Origin: Bacteroidota bacterium
GTDB lineage: Bacteria > Bacteroidota > Ignavibacteria > Palsa-1295
Length of the DNA stretch: 64,000 bases
NCBI GenBank assembly: GCA_018266755.1
Contig: JAFDZW010000001.1
Coordinates: 521,635 to 585,634 of the forward strand
Direction: 5' to 3'
Within the stretch, counting starts at the first letter, position 1. The number at the start of each line of letters is the position of its first letter. Shown here piece after piece: positions 33,648-43,317 of the stretch. A program made the translations under genes and the position numbers. A model generated the notes under the pieces. It worked only from the letters and a program-made list of their open reading frames with translations, was not told the DNA's origin and searched no databases.

Positions 33648-36566
33648 ATGAAGCACAGTTCCTCTATATCCTATTCGATTATACGTCGGTTGATGCCCTC
33701 TGTGCGAGTATGGTTGTTGCTCGGATGTTCGTTGCTGGGCCTGCCCGTGGTACAAGCACAAGGTGTTTCGAATGAGGGGAGGGATTTTTATCTCGGGTTA
33801 CTTAGTCCTTCATTTAATAAACAATCGGTCAACTACTTCGGTAAAAACTTGCAAGGGTTATATAAGGCGTATGCTGTTGTATCCACTTATTCCGACAATC
33901 AGATCACTCTGAACTACTTCGACGATAATGGCTACGAGGTGAATTTTTCAAGCTATTCAGTCGCAGGCGGACATAGTATCCGTATCCCGCTCGACATAGA
34001 GCGTATGCAGATGGCAGAACCTGGGGAGGTAGCGGAAATGAAAGCGTGCCACATTCGCGCTGTAAAGCCTGTGACCGTCCAGTTCTATTCGGCAGGTTCG
34101 AATTCCGGAGAGAGTTATCTCGCATTGCCGACCGCTACGTTAGGTAAGGTATACGTGGTTCAGAGCTACTTCGACAACGAGGGTGGCATCGGTGGTGTAC
34201 TGAGCAATGAAAACGCCTCGGGCTGCTTCATGGTAATCGCAACATTCGATGCCACGACGGTTACGATTATTCCGAGCTCGACCACGATAAAGAAACATCA
34301 AGGGGTCAACTGTGGAGCAGGAAATACTGGCATCGAGGAGCCGTTCACCGTCCGGTTGAACCACGGTCAGGCGTATCTGGTGAAGGGGAAGGCCGATGGG
34401 TCGGGATGCGACATGTCGAATTCGCAGGTTATTGCAGATAAACCAGTCGTAGTAATTGCCGGTCATGAGAATGCGTTCACAATCGGAAGTGACCCGGCAC
34501 TCGTCGGGTCGTCAGGACTTGAAGCTCGTAACTACATGGTTGAGCAGATGCTGCCTGTGAATATTTGGGATACGATGGGATACGTGTCCATCCCGTTCCT
34601 AGATTCACCGGGCGCGTCAGCAGGGAAGGGAGACGAGTTCGCATTTTACTCCGGCGTCATTCCCAGTTTAAATTTGCCGGGCCCGTCGGGCACGAAGATC
34701 AATGTTACGCCAAGCCATTATCTCGATGACGTAGCGCCGTATGCTGTGCCACCACCGGACATCATCGGTGATACCATGCCGATTGAAGCGCACGCAACGA
34801 ATGGTGTGAAGATGGCGATGGTGCAATACGATCAACGAATGCAAGGCAGCGCACCGCCATTCCCGGCGCCAACACAGATGACGATCGTCCCGATGTCACG
34901 CTGGAAGCGAACCTACATCCTCAACGTCCCAAACGATTCCGTCGATCAGGGACACTCGCACTTTATCAATGTAATCTGCAACACATCGGATTATACATCA
35001 GGATACATCACGGTCTCGAAAGATGGTGCGCCGGCCGTAGCACTCAATGCATTTGGCACTGTGCGAGCGACGTGGCCGAAGATACCGAACTTCGATTCGC
35101 TCTCAGGATACTCGATCGCTGTAGATCCCGGCACGCTTCTCATCCGAGGTGCCACAGCATCGCCATACATGGTCTATAACTATGGCGACCCGACATACGA
35201 CTTCGACAGCATGTCATTCAAGATCAAGCCGGCCGTTTTCGCAACGACCTATTCGAATCCTGCTGGATTCATGCTTGCCGGGAATGGACAGTCGATCGGC
35301 AGTAGCGTCGACACACTTTGTGCGAAGTGGCATCTGTGCGCACAGATTCCAACCGGAGAAAAGCGGGCAATTCAGAGTTTCCAAATCGTCGATGATGCGA
35401 AAGGAGATTTCCTTCCTCAACCCGGCCGGTCGTTCAACGTGCGGCTATATTCGTTGATTTTTCCAGATCAGATTGGGGAGATTGCGTTCGGTGCACGCAA
35501 TCGCTCCGAGTGTGCCGATATAGTGGTGGAGAACCCATTCGACACAGCCGAGGCGACGGTTCAGGTCAATGACGATCAAGGCAATACGGAGATTGTGCAT
35601 CTTCATTGGTCGCCCATGCCGGTCATGGTTTCGACAATCCCTCGGACGGTTCTTCAACATGATACGGTGCGATTCCCTGTCGTCTCTCTTCACGGAGATA
35701 CTTGTGTAACGATTAATTACTCGGTACATGACGCCGACACATCGGTGCGCATCGAGGCATTATCTCTTACGCATGGCGACGCTGGTTTTCGAATTGCTTC
35801 CACCACGCCCGCACTTCCGGTCTCACTCTCGAATGGTGATTCGTTGGCTGTGACCGTGTGTTACTCGTCGGTCGATACAGTACATCGCGCAGATTCGCTC
35901 GTTGTTAGATTGTCATGCGCAAACCAATATATAGGGGTTTTCGCGCGCGGTGGAGTTGGGCGTTTCTCGGCAGGAGATCTGAGCATCGACAGTGTGCCGC
36001 TTTCGGCGATCGGTTGCGGCGAAGTCGAATTACGTAATCTTGGAGATTTCCCTATAAGCATCACTGATACAAGCATTGTCGGTGACGGAGCGATCACCTG
36101 GGATCCTGCGAACACCGTCCGTCTTCCGTTTACGATTCCACCTGGTGGCAGCGTTCCAGTCCGGTTTTGCTTCCATCCGGTCGTTGCCAAGAGCGATACT
36201 GTTATCGTGTACTGGACCGTTGCCGATGCAGATGGAGTAAGGTATGCGATCAAGTCCACTTCTTCGTTGCGTGGTTCAACACTTAATCCGGCATTGGTCT
36301 CATCTCAAGGTGAGTCCTTGCACCGGATGTATGCAACACAAACGAACGGTCTGTTAAGGGTGAAGATGACAGAAGATGTCGGTGCGGTGTCGTCAGCAAT
36401 GCTCTACGATGTCCTCGGACGCTGTGTCGGTGTATGGGCTCGCGATGAAATCAGTATCGCAGGCAACGAGCTACGGGTGCATTTGCCGCCGCTTGCGGCT
36501 GGCTCGTATATCCTCCGAGTGGATGCAGGTAACAATCCAGCTACATTGACGATCATCATCTTCTAA
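33648..36566 (+). CDS. IgGFc-binding-like T9SS surface protein (paralogue 3)
   Basis: 972 residues, the shortest of the set. With the start at 33648 the signal peptide has a long n-region; the in-frame ATG at 33693 (MPSVRVWLLLGCSLLGLPVV) gives a standard one. The N-domain carries NEGRDFYLGLLSPSFNKQ, FDDNGYEVNFSS, NSGESYLALP (Asn in place of the first Cys), HENAFTIGSDPA and RNYMVEQMLPVNIWDTMGY. CAKWHLC lies near 556. One or two Cys-containing beta domains follow (TCVTINYSVHDADTS, VTVCYSS, FCFHPVV), then a sorting tail (AMLYDVLGRCVGVW, LAAGSYILRV). Codon choice is less GC-biased than in paralogues 1 and 6, which hints at a different age or origin. Its stop is six bases before the next start. 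Confidence 0.8.
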   Translation: MKHSSSISYSIIRRLMPSVRVWLLLGCSLLGLPVVQAQGVSNEGRDFYLGLLSPSFNKQSVNYFGKNLQGLYKAYAVVSTYSDNQITLNYFDDNGYEVNFSSYSVAGGHSIRIPLDIERMQMAEPGEVAEMKACHIRAVKPVTVQFYSAGSNSGESYLALPTATLGKVYVVQSYFDNEGGIGGVLSNENASGCFMVIATFDATTVTIIPSSTTIKKHQGVNCGAGNTGIEEPFTVRLNHGQAYLVKGKADGSGCDMSNSQVIADKPVVVIAGHENAFTIGSDPALVGSSGLEARNYMVEQMLPVNIWDTMGYVSIPFLDSPGASAGKGDEFAFYSGVIPSLNLPGPSGTKINVTPSHYLDDVAPYAVPPPDIIGDTMPIEAHATNGVKMAMVQYDQRMQGSAPPFPAPTQMTIVPMSRWKRTYILNVPNDSVDQGHSHFINVICNTSDYTSGYITVSKDGAPAVALNAFGTVRATWPKIPNFDSLSGYSIAVDPGTLLIRGATASPYMVYNYGDPTYDFDSMSFKIKPAVFATTYSNPAGFMLAGNGQSIGSSVDTLCAKWHLCAQIPTGEKRAIQSFQIVDDAKGDFLPQPGRSFNVRLYSLIFPDQIGEIAFGARNRSECADIVVENPFDTAEATVQVNDDQGNTEIVHLHWSPMPVMVSTIPRTVLQHDTVRFPVVSLHGDTCVTINYSVHDADTSVRIEALSLTHGDAGFRIASTTPALPVSLSNGDSLAVTVCYSSVDTVHRADSLVVRLSCANQYIGVFARGGVGRFSAGDLSIDSVPLSAIGCGEVELRNLGDFPISITDTSIVGDGAITWDPANTVRLPFTIPPGGSVPVRFCFHPVVAKSDTVIVYWTVADADGVRYAIKSTSSLRGSTLNPALVSSQGESLHRMYATQTNGLLRVKMTEDVGAVSSAMLYDVLGRCVGVWARDEISIAGNELRVHLPPLAAGSYILRVDAGNNPATLTIIIF

Positions 36567-36572
36567 CACATC

Positions 36573-39500
36573 ATGAAGATTCGAAATATCTGTGCTGCAG
36601 CGCTTGCGCTTGTCGCCGCCCGGATCGGTACAGTCGACGCCCAGGGCCTCAACTCCGACGGTCGTGATTTCTATGTGGGATTTCTTTCTCCGTCGGTGTT
36701 GAACCAGCATATCGACACGAACTTTACGCGCTACTTCGGTGCGTACGCTCTCGTGTCGAGCTATGCCGACAACGAGGTGTCGGTTTCGTATTTCGATAAC
36801 AGCGGCAACGAGACTGCGGCGAAGACCTATACAGTAGGTAAGTTGCGGGCCGTTCAGATCCCGCTCGATACCAGGCAGATGCGCATGAGCGACCCCGGAG
36901 AAATACCGGAGTACCGTGCTTGCCATATCAGCGCGCGAGGGCCGGTGAACGTTACGTATTTCAGTGTCGGGCCGTGTTCCGGCGGGAGTTATCTCGCAAG
37001 TTCGACGGCTGCACTCGGCACGAAGTACGTCGTACAGAGCTACCACGATAATATCGGCGGGGTCGGAGGGCTTGTATCTCGTGAAAACTCCGCGGGCTAC
37101 TTCATGGTCATTGGTGCATTTGACGGGACGACGGTCACCATCACGCCGAGCGCAACGACAGCCGGTGGACATACGGGCGTGAACTGTGGTGCCGGTGCGA
37201 CGGGAGTGCCAGTGCCGTTCACGATCGGCCTCAACCGCGGACAGTGTTACATGGTCAAAAGTGCCGCAAGTGGTACGGGATGCAATATCTCGGGCTCGAC
37301 CGTCGTATCCGACAAGCCGGTTGCCGTTCTCGCCGGACATGAGAATGCACTGACCGATGGGAGCGATCCGCAACTGGGTGGCGGACGTGCACTCGAAGCC
37401 CGAGACTATATGGTCGAACAGATGTTGCCGGTTGAATTCTGGGATACGTCGGGATATTTTTCCGTGCCATTCATCGATTCGCAGGAGCCAGCCAACGCAG
37501 GGCAAGGGGATGAGTACGAACCCTTCACCGGAATAATCCCTGGGCTTGGCGGCCCTGGTCCGAGTGCCTCGAATATATCTATGAATACGGGTACCAAGAC
37601 GTACACAAACGTAGCCCCCTACAAGACGCCGCCGCAGTTGTTGAACTGGGCATCGCCGGTCGACTTCACCTCGACGAACGGCACGAAGATCGCGGTTGTG
37701 CAATACGACCAGCGAATGCAAGGCGCGGGTGCCCCGTATCCTGCACCAAGCCAGCTAACGGTCATCCCTCGATCTACGTGGAGATCAAGCTACGCATTCT
37801 TCATCCCGAATAATCAGTTCGAGATCCTGCAGGGGTATTATTTAAACCTTATCTGTTCTCGCTCAAGCTATGACAATCGGAAGATACTCGTGAGTGTGAA
37901 CGGCGCGAAGCCCGCACCGCTTCCCAATGGGCTGGCGACAAAAAAGAAGTATGCTGTTATCCCTGACACACCGGAGCTTGTTGGGTATTCTCTTTCGCTC
38001 GGACCCGGGAGTTATTATCTGACCGATACATCGGGACAGCCGTTTCAACTGGTCAACTACGGCTTCCGAGCATTCGACCCCGACCGTGATCTTGGCGACT
38101 TCGACGGTGACGATTTCTTCTTCTCGTACGCATCTCCGGCCGGCTTCGTCGCGAAGGGTGACTCTGCGTCGGCAGGGAAGCTTGTGGTCACGGTCGATAC
38201 ACTCTGTGATCATTGGCATATCTGTGCAATAGACCGCAGAATCTACATGCCCGGTATCAAAGCATTTCAATTGGCCGACGATCCGAACGGCTACCTGACT
38301 CAGATGCCGATCGCGCGGCACAATCTTCGCTTCGATCCGACGGATGCCGGGGTGATCGCTCACTACCCGTACGAGCTGATTCGTAGTGGTTTCGATACGC
38401 AACTCTGCGCGGACATGTATCCGGAGTTTCCGGGCGATACGGCTTACGGTTCGGTGTTCATCGTCGATAACGCCGGACATTCATACCGTGTCGATTTGCG
38501 CAGTATGCCGAAGCACCTAACAATCACTGCGTCGCCGAATTATCTTAGTGGCCGCGATACGCTCTTCTTCCCGAGCACGCTTGCTGGTGGCGATACGTGT
38601 GCAACATTGTTCGTGATCAATAACGGGAACAAAGACGATTCGTCGATTATAGTAACAGCGGCCACACTCGACAATACGTCTCGGTTCGCTGTCGCAGGTC
38701 TTGCACCGACGCTGCCCATAATGCTTGCGCCTGGCGATTCGCTCAGGATTACAATCTGCTATACACCATCGGCTACCGACACTGCCAATGGGATGCTACA
38801 CATTCAGACCCTGTGCGGCGAGACCGACGTGACGCTTCGCGGTACATCCGGCTATCCGGTGATTACCGCAACCGATCTGAACTTCGGAACGCTCGGTATC
38901 GGGAAGACGTCGTGCAAGCCGCTTACCGTGACGAATATCGGTGCAATACCATTTACACTCGTGAAGGGTATACTCAGCGATACCGTCCATTACTCCATCG
39001 ATCCGCAAAGCCTCAGCCGATTGCCGATGGTACTGACGCCCGGTCGGATCGACACGATTACTGTCTGCTACCGTCCGAACGGTGCATCGGCCGATTCGGC
39101 TCGGATCGATTGGGTCACCGATCAGAAGAATCAGAGTACGTACGGACTGAAAACCTTCTCGATGCTTACTGGCTTCGGACAGAATCAGGATGTTCAATGG
39201 ACGAGCGACTCGCTCACGATCGCTGCCGATACGACGATTAATCCCGTCGAAGGAATTGGGATCGCAACCCTCTGGAATGCACGCTCAACTACGGCGTTCA
39301 TTCGCGATATTCACCTGAGTGGACCGGACGCAGCGGAATTCCAAATTGCGGAAAATCAACGCGGGATCGATCCTCCGCGAAACTTCAACCTGACTTCGGG
39401 CGAGATGATGTGGCAGAAAGTACGGTATTCGCCGGATCTGTCGCGGGCATGGGCAAACGTCGCTCGCCATGCGTTGCTCGTCGTCTCGTTCAACAACGAA

Positions 39501-39839
39501 GCCGGGACTCGGGTCGACTCGGATGTCGTAGCGCTTACCGGGACGTTCAAGGAGCAATCGTCGTCGGTGTCAGTTGGCGACGAACTGCATACGCCGCCCA
39601 CCGTTCGGGTGGTAGGGAAATATCTCGTTGTGAGTATCGCACCCAAGGCGGACGACCCTGCTACATTCGAGCTGTTCGATCTTCTCGGCAGGAAGATCGC
39701 GATGTGGCCGCAGTACTTCCAACCCACAACCGAAGGCAACGTAGTGCTCCCGTTGCCTCAGCTCACGGGAGGGTTATATGCACTACGCATCTCGTGTCGT
39801 GCGGAGCAACATGTGTCCAAGATCATTCTTGCACCATAG
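36573..39839 (+). CDS. IgGFc-binding-like T9SS surface protein (paralogue 4)
   Basis: 1088 residues; signal peptide MKIRNICAAALALVAARIG to VDAQG. N-domain motifs: SDGRDFYVGFLSPSVLNQH, CHISARGPVNVTYFS, CSGGSYLAS, HENALTDGSDPQLGGG, RDYMVEQMLPVEFWDTSGYF. CDHWHIC lies near residue 544. SPD-2-like units follow (TCATLFVINNGNKDDS, ITICYTPSATD, KPLTVTNIGAIPFTLVKG, VCYRPNGASADSARIDW), then a T9SS-like tail (FELFDLLGRKIAMWP, LTGGLYALRI). The intergenic distances (6 bases before, 4 after) make co-translation with its neighbours very likely. Probable secreted adhesin or matrix component. Confidence 0.82.
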   Translation: MKIRNICAAALALVAARIGTVDAQGLNSDGRDFYVGFLSPSVLNQHIDTNFTRYFGAYALVSSYADNEVSVSYFDNSGNETAAKTYTVGKLRAVQIPLDTRQMRMSDPGEIPEYRACHISARGPVNVTYFSVGPCSGGSYLASSTAALGTKYVVQSYHDNIGGVGGLVSRENSAGYFMVIGAFDGTTVTITPSATTAGGHTGVNCGAGATGVPVPFTIGLNRGQCYMVKSAASGTGCNISGSTVVSDKPVAVLAGHENALTDGSDPQLGGGRALEARDYMVEQMLPVEFWDTSGYFSVPFIDSQEPANAGQGDEYEPFTGIIPGLGGPGPSASNISMNTGTKTYTNVAPYKTPPQLLNWASPVDFTSTNGTKIAVVQYDQRMQGAGAPYPAPSQLTVIPRSTWRSSYAFFIPNNQFEILQGYYLNLICSRSSYDNRKILVSVNGAKPAPLPNGLATKKKYAVIPDTPELVGYSLSLGPGSYYLTDTSGQPFQLVNYGFRAFDPDRDLGDFDGDDFFFSYASPAGFVAKGDSASAGKLVVTVDTLCDHWHICAIDRRIYMPGIKAFQLADDPNGYLTQMPIARHNLRFDPTDAGVIAHYPYELIRSGFDTQLCADMYPEFPGDTAYGSVFIVDNAGHSYRVDLRSMPKHLTITASPNYLSGRDTLFFPSTLAGGDTCATLFVINNGNKDDSSIIVTAATLDNTSRFAVAGLAPTLPIMLAPGDSLRITICYTPSATDTANGMLHIQTLCGETDVTLRGTSGYPVITATDLNFGTLGIGKTSCKPLTVTNIGAIPFTLVKGILSDTVHYSIDPQSLSRLPMVLTPGRIDTITVCYRPNGASADSARIDWVTDQKNQSTYGLKTFSMLTGFGQNQDVQWTSDSLTIAADTTINPVEGIGIATLWNARSTTAFIRDIHLSGPDAAEFQIAENQRGIDPPRNFNLTSGEMMWQKVRYSPDLSRAWANVARHALLVVSFNNEAGTRVDSDVVALTGTFKEQSSSVSVGDELHTPPTVRVVGKYLVVSIAPKADDPATFELFDLLGRKIAMWPQYFQPTTEGNVVLPLPQLTGGLYALRISCRAEQHVSKIILAP

Positions 39840-39843
39840 AACA

Positions 39844-42800
39844 ATGAAGTGTATACTGTGCGCGCTAATCGTCTGTGTCGTGTCGGTTTCGATCGGCCAC
39901 ACTCAGGGGCTCACGTCTGAAGGGAGAGACTTCTATCTGGGGTATGTCGAGCCGTCGTTCGTTCGACAGACGTTCGCGAATACTACGAATGCCTACTACG
40001 GCGTGTACGCGCTCGTGAGTAGCTACGATGATGCCCAAGTCACGGTTTCGTATTTCGATCAGAACGGAAGCGAGCATGTGAGCGGGACGTATCAGATCGC
40101 AAAACGACGCTCGGTGCAGATCCCGCTTGATCTGAGCAAGATGCGCATGAGCCTGCCGGGTGAGGTGGCGGAGTATAAAGCGTGCCATCTTTCGGCGAAC
40201 CGACCGATAGCCGTGACGTATTTCAGCACCGGCGCGTGTGCCGGAGGCAGTTACCTGGCGGCAACGACTGCCGCGTTGGGGAAAACGTATGTCATACAAA
40301 GCTATCGTGACAACTCAGACGGGATCGGTGGCGTCATGACCCACGAACCGTCAGCCGGATACTTTATGGTCGTCGGCGCATTCGATGGGACTCATGTGCA
40401 GATCATTCCAAGCAGCACAACCGCCGGCGGCCATGCAGGTGTAAACTGTGGCAACGGAGCCAGCGGTACGCCGCGACCGTTCACGGTATCACTTTCGCGC
40501 TGTCAATGCTACCTTGTCCGAGGTGCTCTCGATGGGTCGGATTGCGATCTGTCGAACTCGGTTGTCATCGCGGATAAGCCGGTCGCCGTGCTTGCCGGGC
40601 ACGAAAATGTATTCACCGATGGCTCCGACCCGAATCCGGGCGGAAAGCACCTGCTCGACGCTCGCGATTTTATGATCGAGGAGATGCTGCCGGTCGAGTA
40701 CTGGGATACGATGGGCTATATCTCGATTCCCTTCATCGATTCACAAGCTCCGTTCAATGCCGGTGAAGGTGACGAGTATCGGTTCTTTACGGGTGTAATA
40801 AAAGAGTTGGGTAGTGGCGGACCTGGTGGTTCGAATGTCACCATAAACAATCATATCCGCGACTACAATGGTATAGGTGAATACCAGATCCCTCCGCCGC
40901 AGGTGATCAACTGGATGTCGCCAATCGATTGCTATTCGACAAACGGTACAAAGATAGGCGTGGCGATGTACGATCAGCGGATGCATGGTGGAGGCGCACC
41001 GTATCCGGCACCGAGCCAGTTGACGATCATTCCGAAATCGCGGTGGAAATCGTCGTACTTGTTCTATGTGCCGAACAACCCGTTCGAGGTGTTGCAAGGA
41101 TATTATGTGAACCTGATCTGCAACAGGTCGGACTTTAGCAATCGAAAGCTGTTGTTGAGCATTAACGGGGGCAAACTTACGCCCTTGCCGGCTGGGTTAG
41201 CCACAAAGAAGATATATTCGGTGATACCTGAATTCCCGGAGTTAGTCGGTTATACGTTCGCTATCGGACCAGGATCGTACTACATTACTGCCGATACCGG
41301 AGCTGTCCAACCCTTTATGGCCTATGCCTACGGTAACCGGGCAGTGGATAGCGATAACAACCTCGGGGATATGGACAGCGACGATTTCTTTTTTAGTTAT
41401 GCCAGTCCGTCCGGTTTCTCAATGCACGGCGATTCGAACGAACGGCTGAGTGTCACGGTCGATTCGCTCTGTGCGAGATGGCATCTCTGTATTCATGACA
41501 GTCGCAGCAAGAATCCGGGCATCAAGGCGATCGAGATCGTGGATGATATCAACGGGAATCGGATCAAGCCCGGCTATCAATATCACAATGTGCGGTTCGA
41601 CGCATCGGTTGATCCGAACGGCACCCGCGAGATCGCACTGACGGGCAACGATTCCGTGTACTGCCTCGATGTATGGATATCGAACCCTTTCGATTCGGCG
41701 TACGCACCAATCTACATCGTCGATAACGAGGGCAACGGGCGGCTGATCGAATTACATTACAAGAAGCCGAACATCACTATTGGGGTTGTACCGAATTATC
41801 CGAATCAGCGCGACAGTATCGTCTTCCCACCGACTCGCTCCGGGGAGAGTTCGTGCGCAACAATGTCGTATGTCAACTCAGGGAAGCCGGGCGAACCCAA
41901 CATCGAAGTGGATAATGTAACCCTGTTACATAGTGACGGTAATTATTCGATCACGAGTATAAAACCTGCACTCCCTGTCATGCTCGCGCCGGGAGATACA
42001 CTTGCAGTTACCGTGTGCTACCATCCACAGAATATTTCAACTCGCACCGATTCATTTCCTTTATATGTTGACTCGTTGGTGGTATCCACACCGTGTCTGC
42101 GTGCCCCTATTACGTTGGTAGGTCCGCTGGCTCTGCCGCTGATCCATGCGACAGACAAAGATTTCGGGAGGGTGGTGATCGGCAGCTCCAAGTGTGATTC
42201 TGTGACAGTGCGTAATATCGGGAATGTTCCGTTCACACTTACCGATACGGTGATACTACAGAGCGTCTTCCACAATAACAACGACTTCACGTGGGACGCA
42301 TCGTCGAGATTAAACAAAAACCGGTTGCCGGTCGTCCTGCAGCCTGGACAGTTCGTACGCGTCAGCTTCTGCTTCACTCCGAGCGTGAAAGGATACGACT
42401 CCACCGCAGTTGATTGGAAAACCGATGTGCAAGGTGGACTGAAGGATTCAGTAAAGGCGTGGAGTGGCCTCAGAGGCACGGGGATCGCACCCGGATTACT
42501 TTGGGATCCTGACAGCAGCATCCGAATGGAAGACTCTTCGATAACACCCATCAGCGACCGAGTTAGAGTTCTATTGATACAGACAGGGACTTCGAAAGTA
42601 CACTTGCGGCAAACACTGCTTGAGGGGCAGGATGCTGCGGAATTCCAACTTGGCGCAAACAAGCTGAACTACTATCCTCTGGCGGATCTGGATATTCAGG
42701 TTGGAGATACCATTTGGGTCGACGTTGATTGGCAAGCTGATCTGACGATTCCGTATCCGAACAAATTTCGAGACCGAATAGCGTTGCTGGTGGCGACGTT

Positions 42801-43155
42801 CGACCAGTCCGGTGGAGGGGTAGACAGCACGGTGATAGTGCTTGTCCGGAAATTCGTAAGTACAGGTCAAGGGGTTCCGACCCATGTTGCTGAACAATCT
42901 GCGGCGCAGGTGCAGGCATTTGTCGTAGATGGGAGGCTCGTAGTTCGCATCCCCACAGATTTCCATGACGCCCGGCTCGAACTGTTCGATCTGCTCGGCA
43001 GAAGGATCTGGCGTGCCGAAGCCGAAGATTTGCCGGTGTCTGCCAGCGGCTACTCCGTCTGTTCGGTACCAACGCTGCCATCGGGGATGTATTCGCTTCG
43101 CGCAGTTGGTATTGACGGGAAAACGGCTGTTGGAAAAATTCTCATAGAAAAATGA
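39844..43155 (+). CDS. IgGFc-binding-like T9SS surface protein (paralogue 5)
   Basis: The start at 39844 (MKCILCALIVCVVSVSIGHT, a signal peptide) lies four bases after the previous stop; the frame stays open upstream inside the preceding gene but without a signal peptide. 1103 residues. Motifs: SEGRDFYLGYVEPSFV, CAGGSYLA, HENVFTDGSDPNPGG, RDFMIEEMLPVEYWDTMGY, CARWHLC near 542, then SPD-2-like units (SCATMSYVNSGKPGEPN, VTVCYHPQN, NIGNVPFTLTDT, FCFTPSVKGYDST). The tail is LELFDLLGRRIWRAE and LPSGMYSLRAVG. The half after the Cys motif closely resembles paralogues 1 and 7. Function as for the others, unproven. Confidence 0.82.
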   Translation: MKCILCALIVCVVSVSIGHTQGLTSEGRDFYLGYVEPSFVRQTFANTTNAYYGVYALVSSYDDAQVTVSYFDQNGSEHVSGTYQIAKRRSVQIPLDLSKMRMSLPGEVAEYKACHLSANRPIAVTYFSTGACAGGSYLAATTAALGKTYVIQSYRDNSDGIGGVMTHEPSAGYFMVVGAFDGTHVQIIPSSTTAGGHAGVNCGNGASGTPRPFTVSLSRCQCYLVRGALDGSDCDLSNSVVIADKPVAVLAGHENVFTDGSDPNPGGKHLLDARDFMIEEMLPVEYWDTMGYISIPFIDSQAPFNAGEGDEYRFFTGVIKELGSGGPGGSNVTINNHIRDYNGIGEYQIPPPQVINWMSPIDCYSTNGTKIGVAMYDQRMHGGGAPYPAPSQLTIIPKSRWKSSYLFYVPNNPFEVLQGYYVNLICNRSDFSNRKLLLSINGGKLTPLPAGLATKKIYSVIPEFPELVGYTFAIGPGSYYITADTGAVQPFMAYAYGNRAVDSDNNLGDMDSDDFFFSYASPSGFSMHGDSNERLSVTVDSLCARWHLCIHDSRSKNPGIKAIEIVDDINGNRIKPGYQYHNVRFDASVDPNGTREIALTGNDSVYCLDVWISNPFDSAYAPIYIVDNEGNGRLIELHYKKPNITIGVVPNYPNQRDSIVFPPTRSGESSCATMSYVNSGKPGEPNIEVDNVTLLHSDGNYSITSIKPALPVMLAPGDTLAVTVCYHPQNISTRTDSFPLYVDSLVVSTPCLRAPITLVGPLALPLIHATDKDFGRVVIGSSKCDSVTVRNIGNVPFTLTDTVILQSVFHNNNDFTWDASSRLNKNRLPVVLQPGQFVRVSFCFTPSVKGYDSTAVDWKTDVQGGLKDSVKAWSGLRGTGIAPGLLWDPDSSIRMEDSSITPISDRVRVLLIQTGTSKVHLRQTLLEGQDAAEFQLGANKLNYYPLADLDIQVGDTIWVDVDWQADLTIPYPNKFRDRIALLVATFDQSGGGVDSTVIVLVRKFVSTGQGVPTHVAEQSAAQVQAFVVDGRLVVRIPTDFHDARLELFDLLGRRIWRAEAEDLPVSASGYSVCSVPTLPSGMYSLRAVGIDGKTAVGKILIEK

Positions 43156-43206
43156 GAAATACTGTGTCACGTGTCGGATATTCAGGTGTCCTTTAGGGGA
43201 CAATAA

Positions 43207-43231
43207 CAAGCCGGCGGCACGCTGCCGACTT
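43207..43231 (+). terminator. Weak imperfect hairpin between paralogues 5 and 6
   Basis: CAAGCCGGC... and ...GCCGACTTG can pair over about eight bases with one mismatch. The 162-base gap also holds a small TGTCC/GGACA hairpin. No convincing promoter is seen. Confidence 0.3.
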
Positions 43232-43317
43232 GCATTTAAGTAATGTCAGTGTAACAAACGGGGTAGTAGACGGTTGTTCCTCCAGGAGTAGCTTCTACTA
43301 TCCCCCTCGGTTCGACT

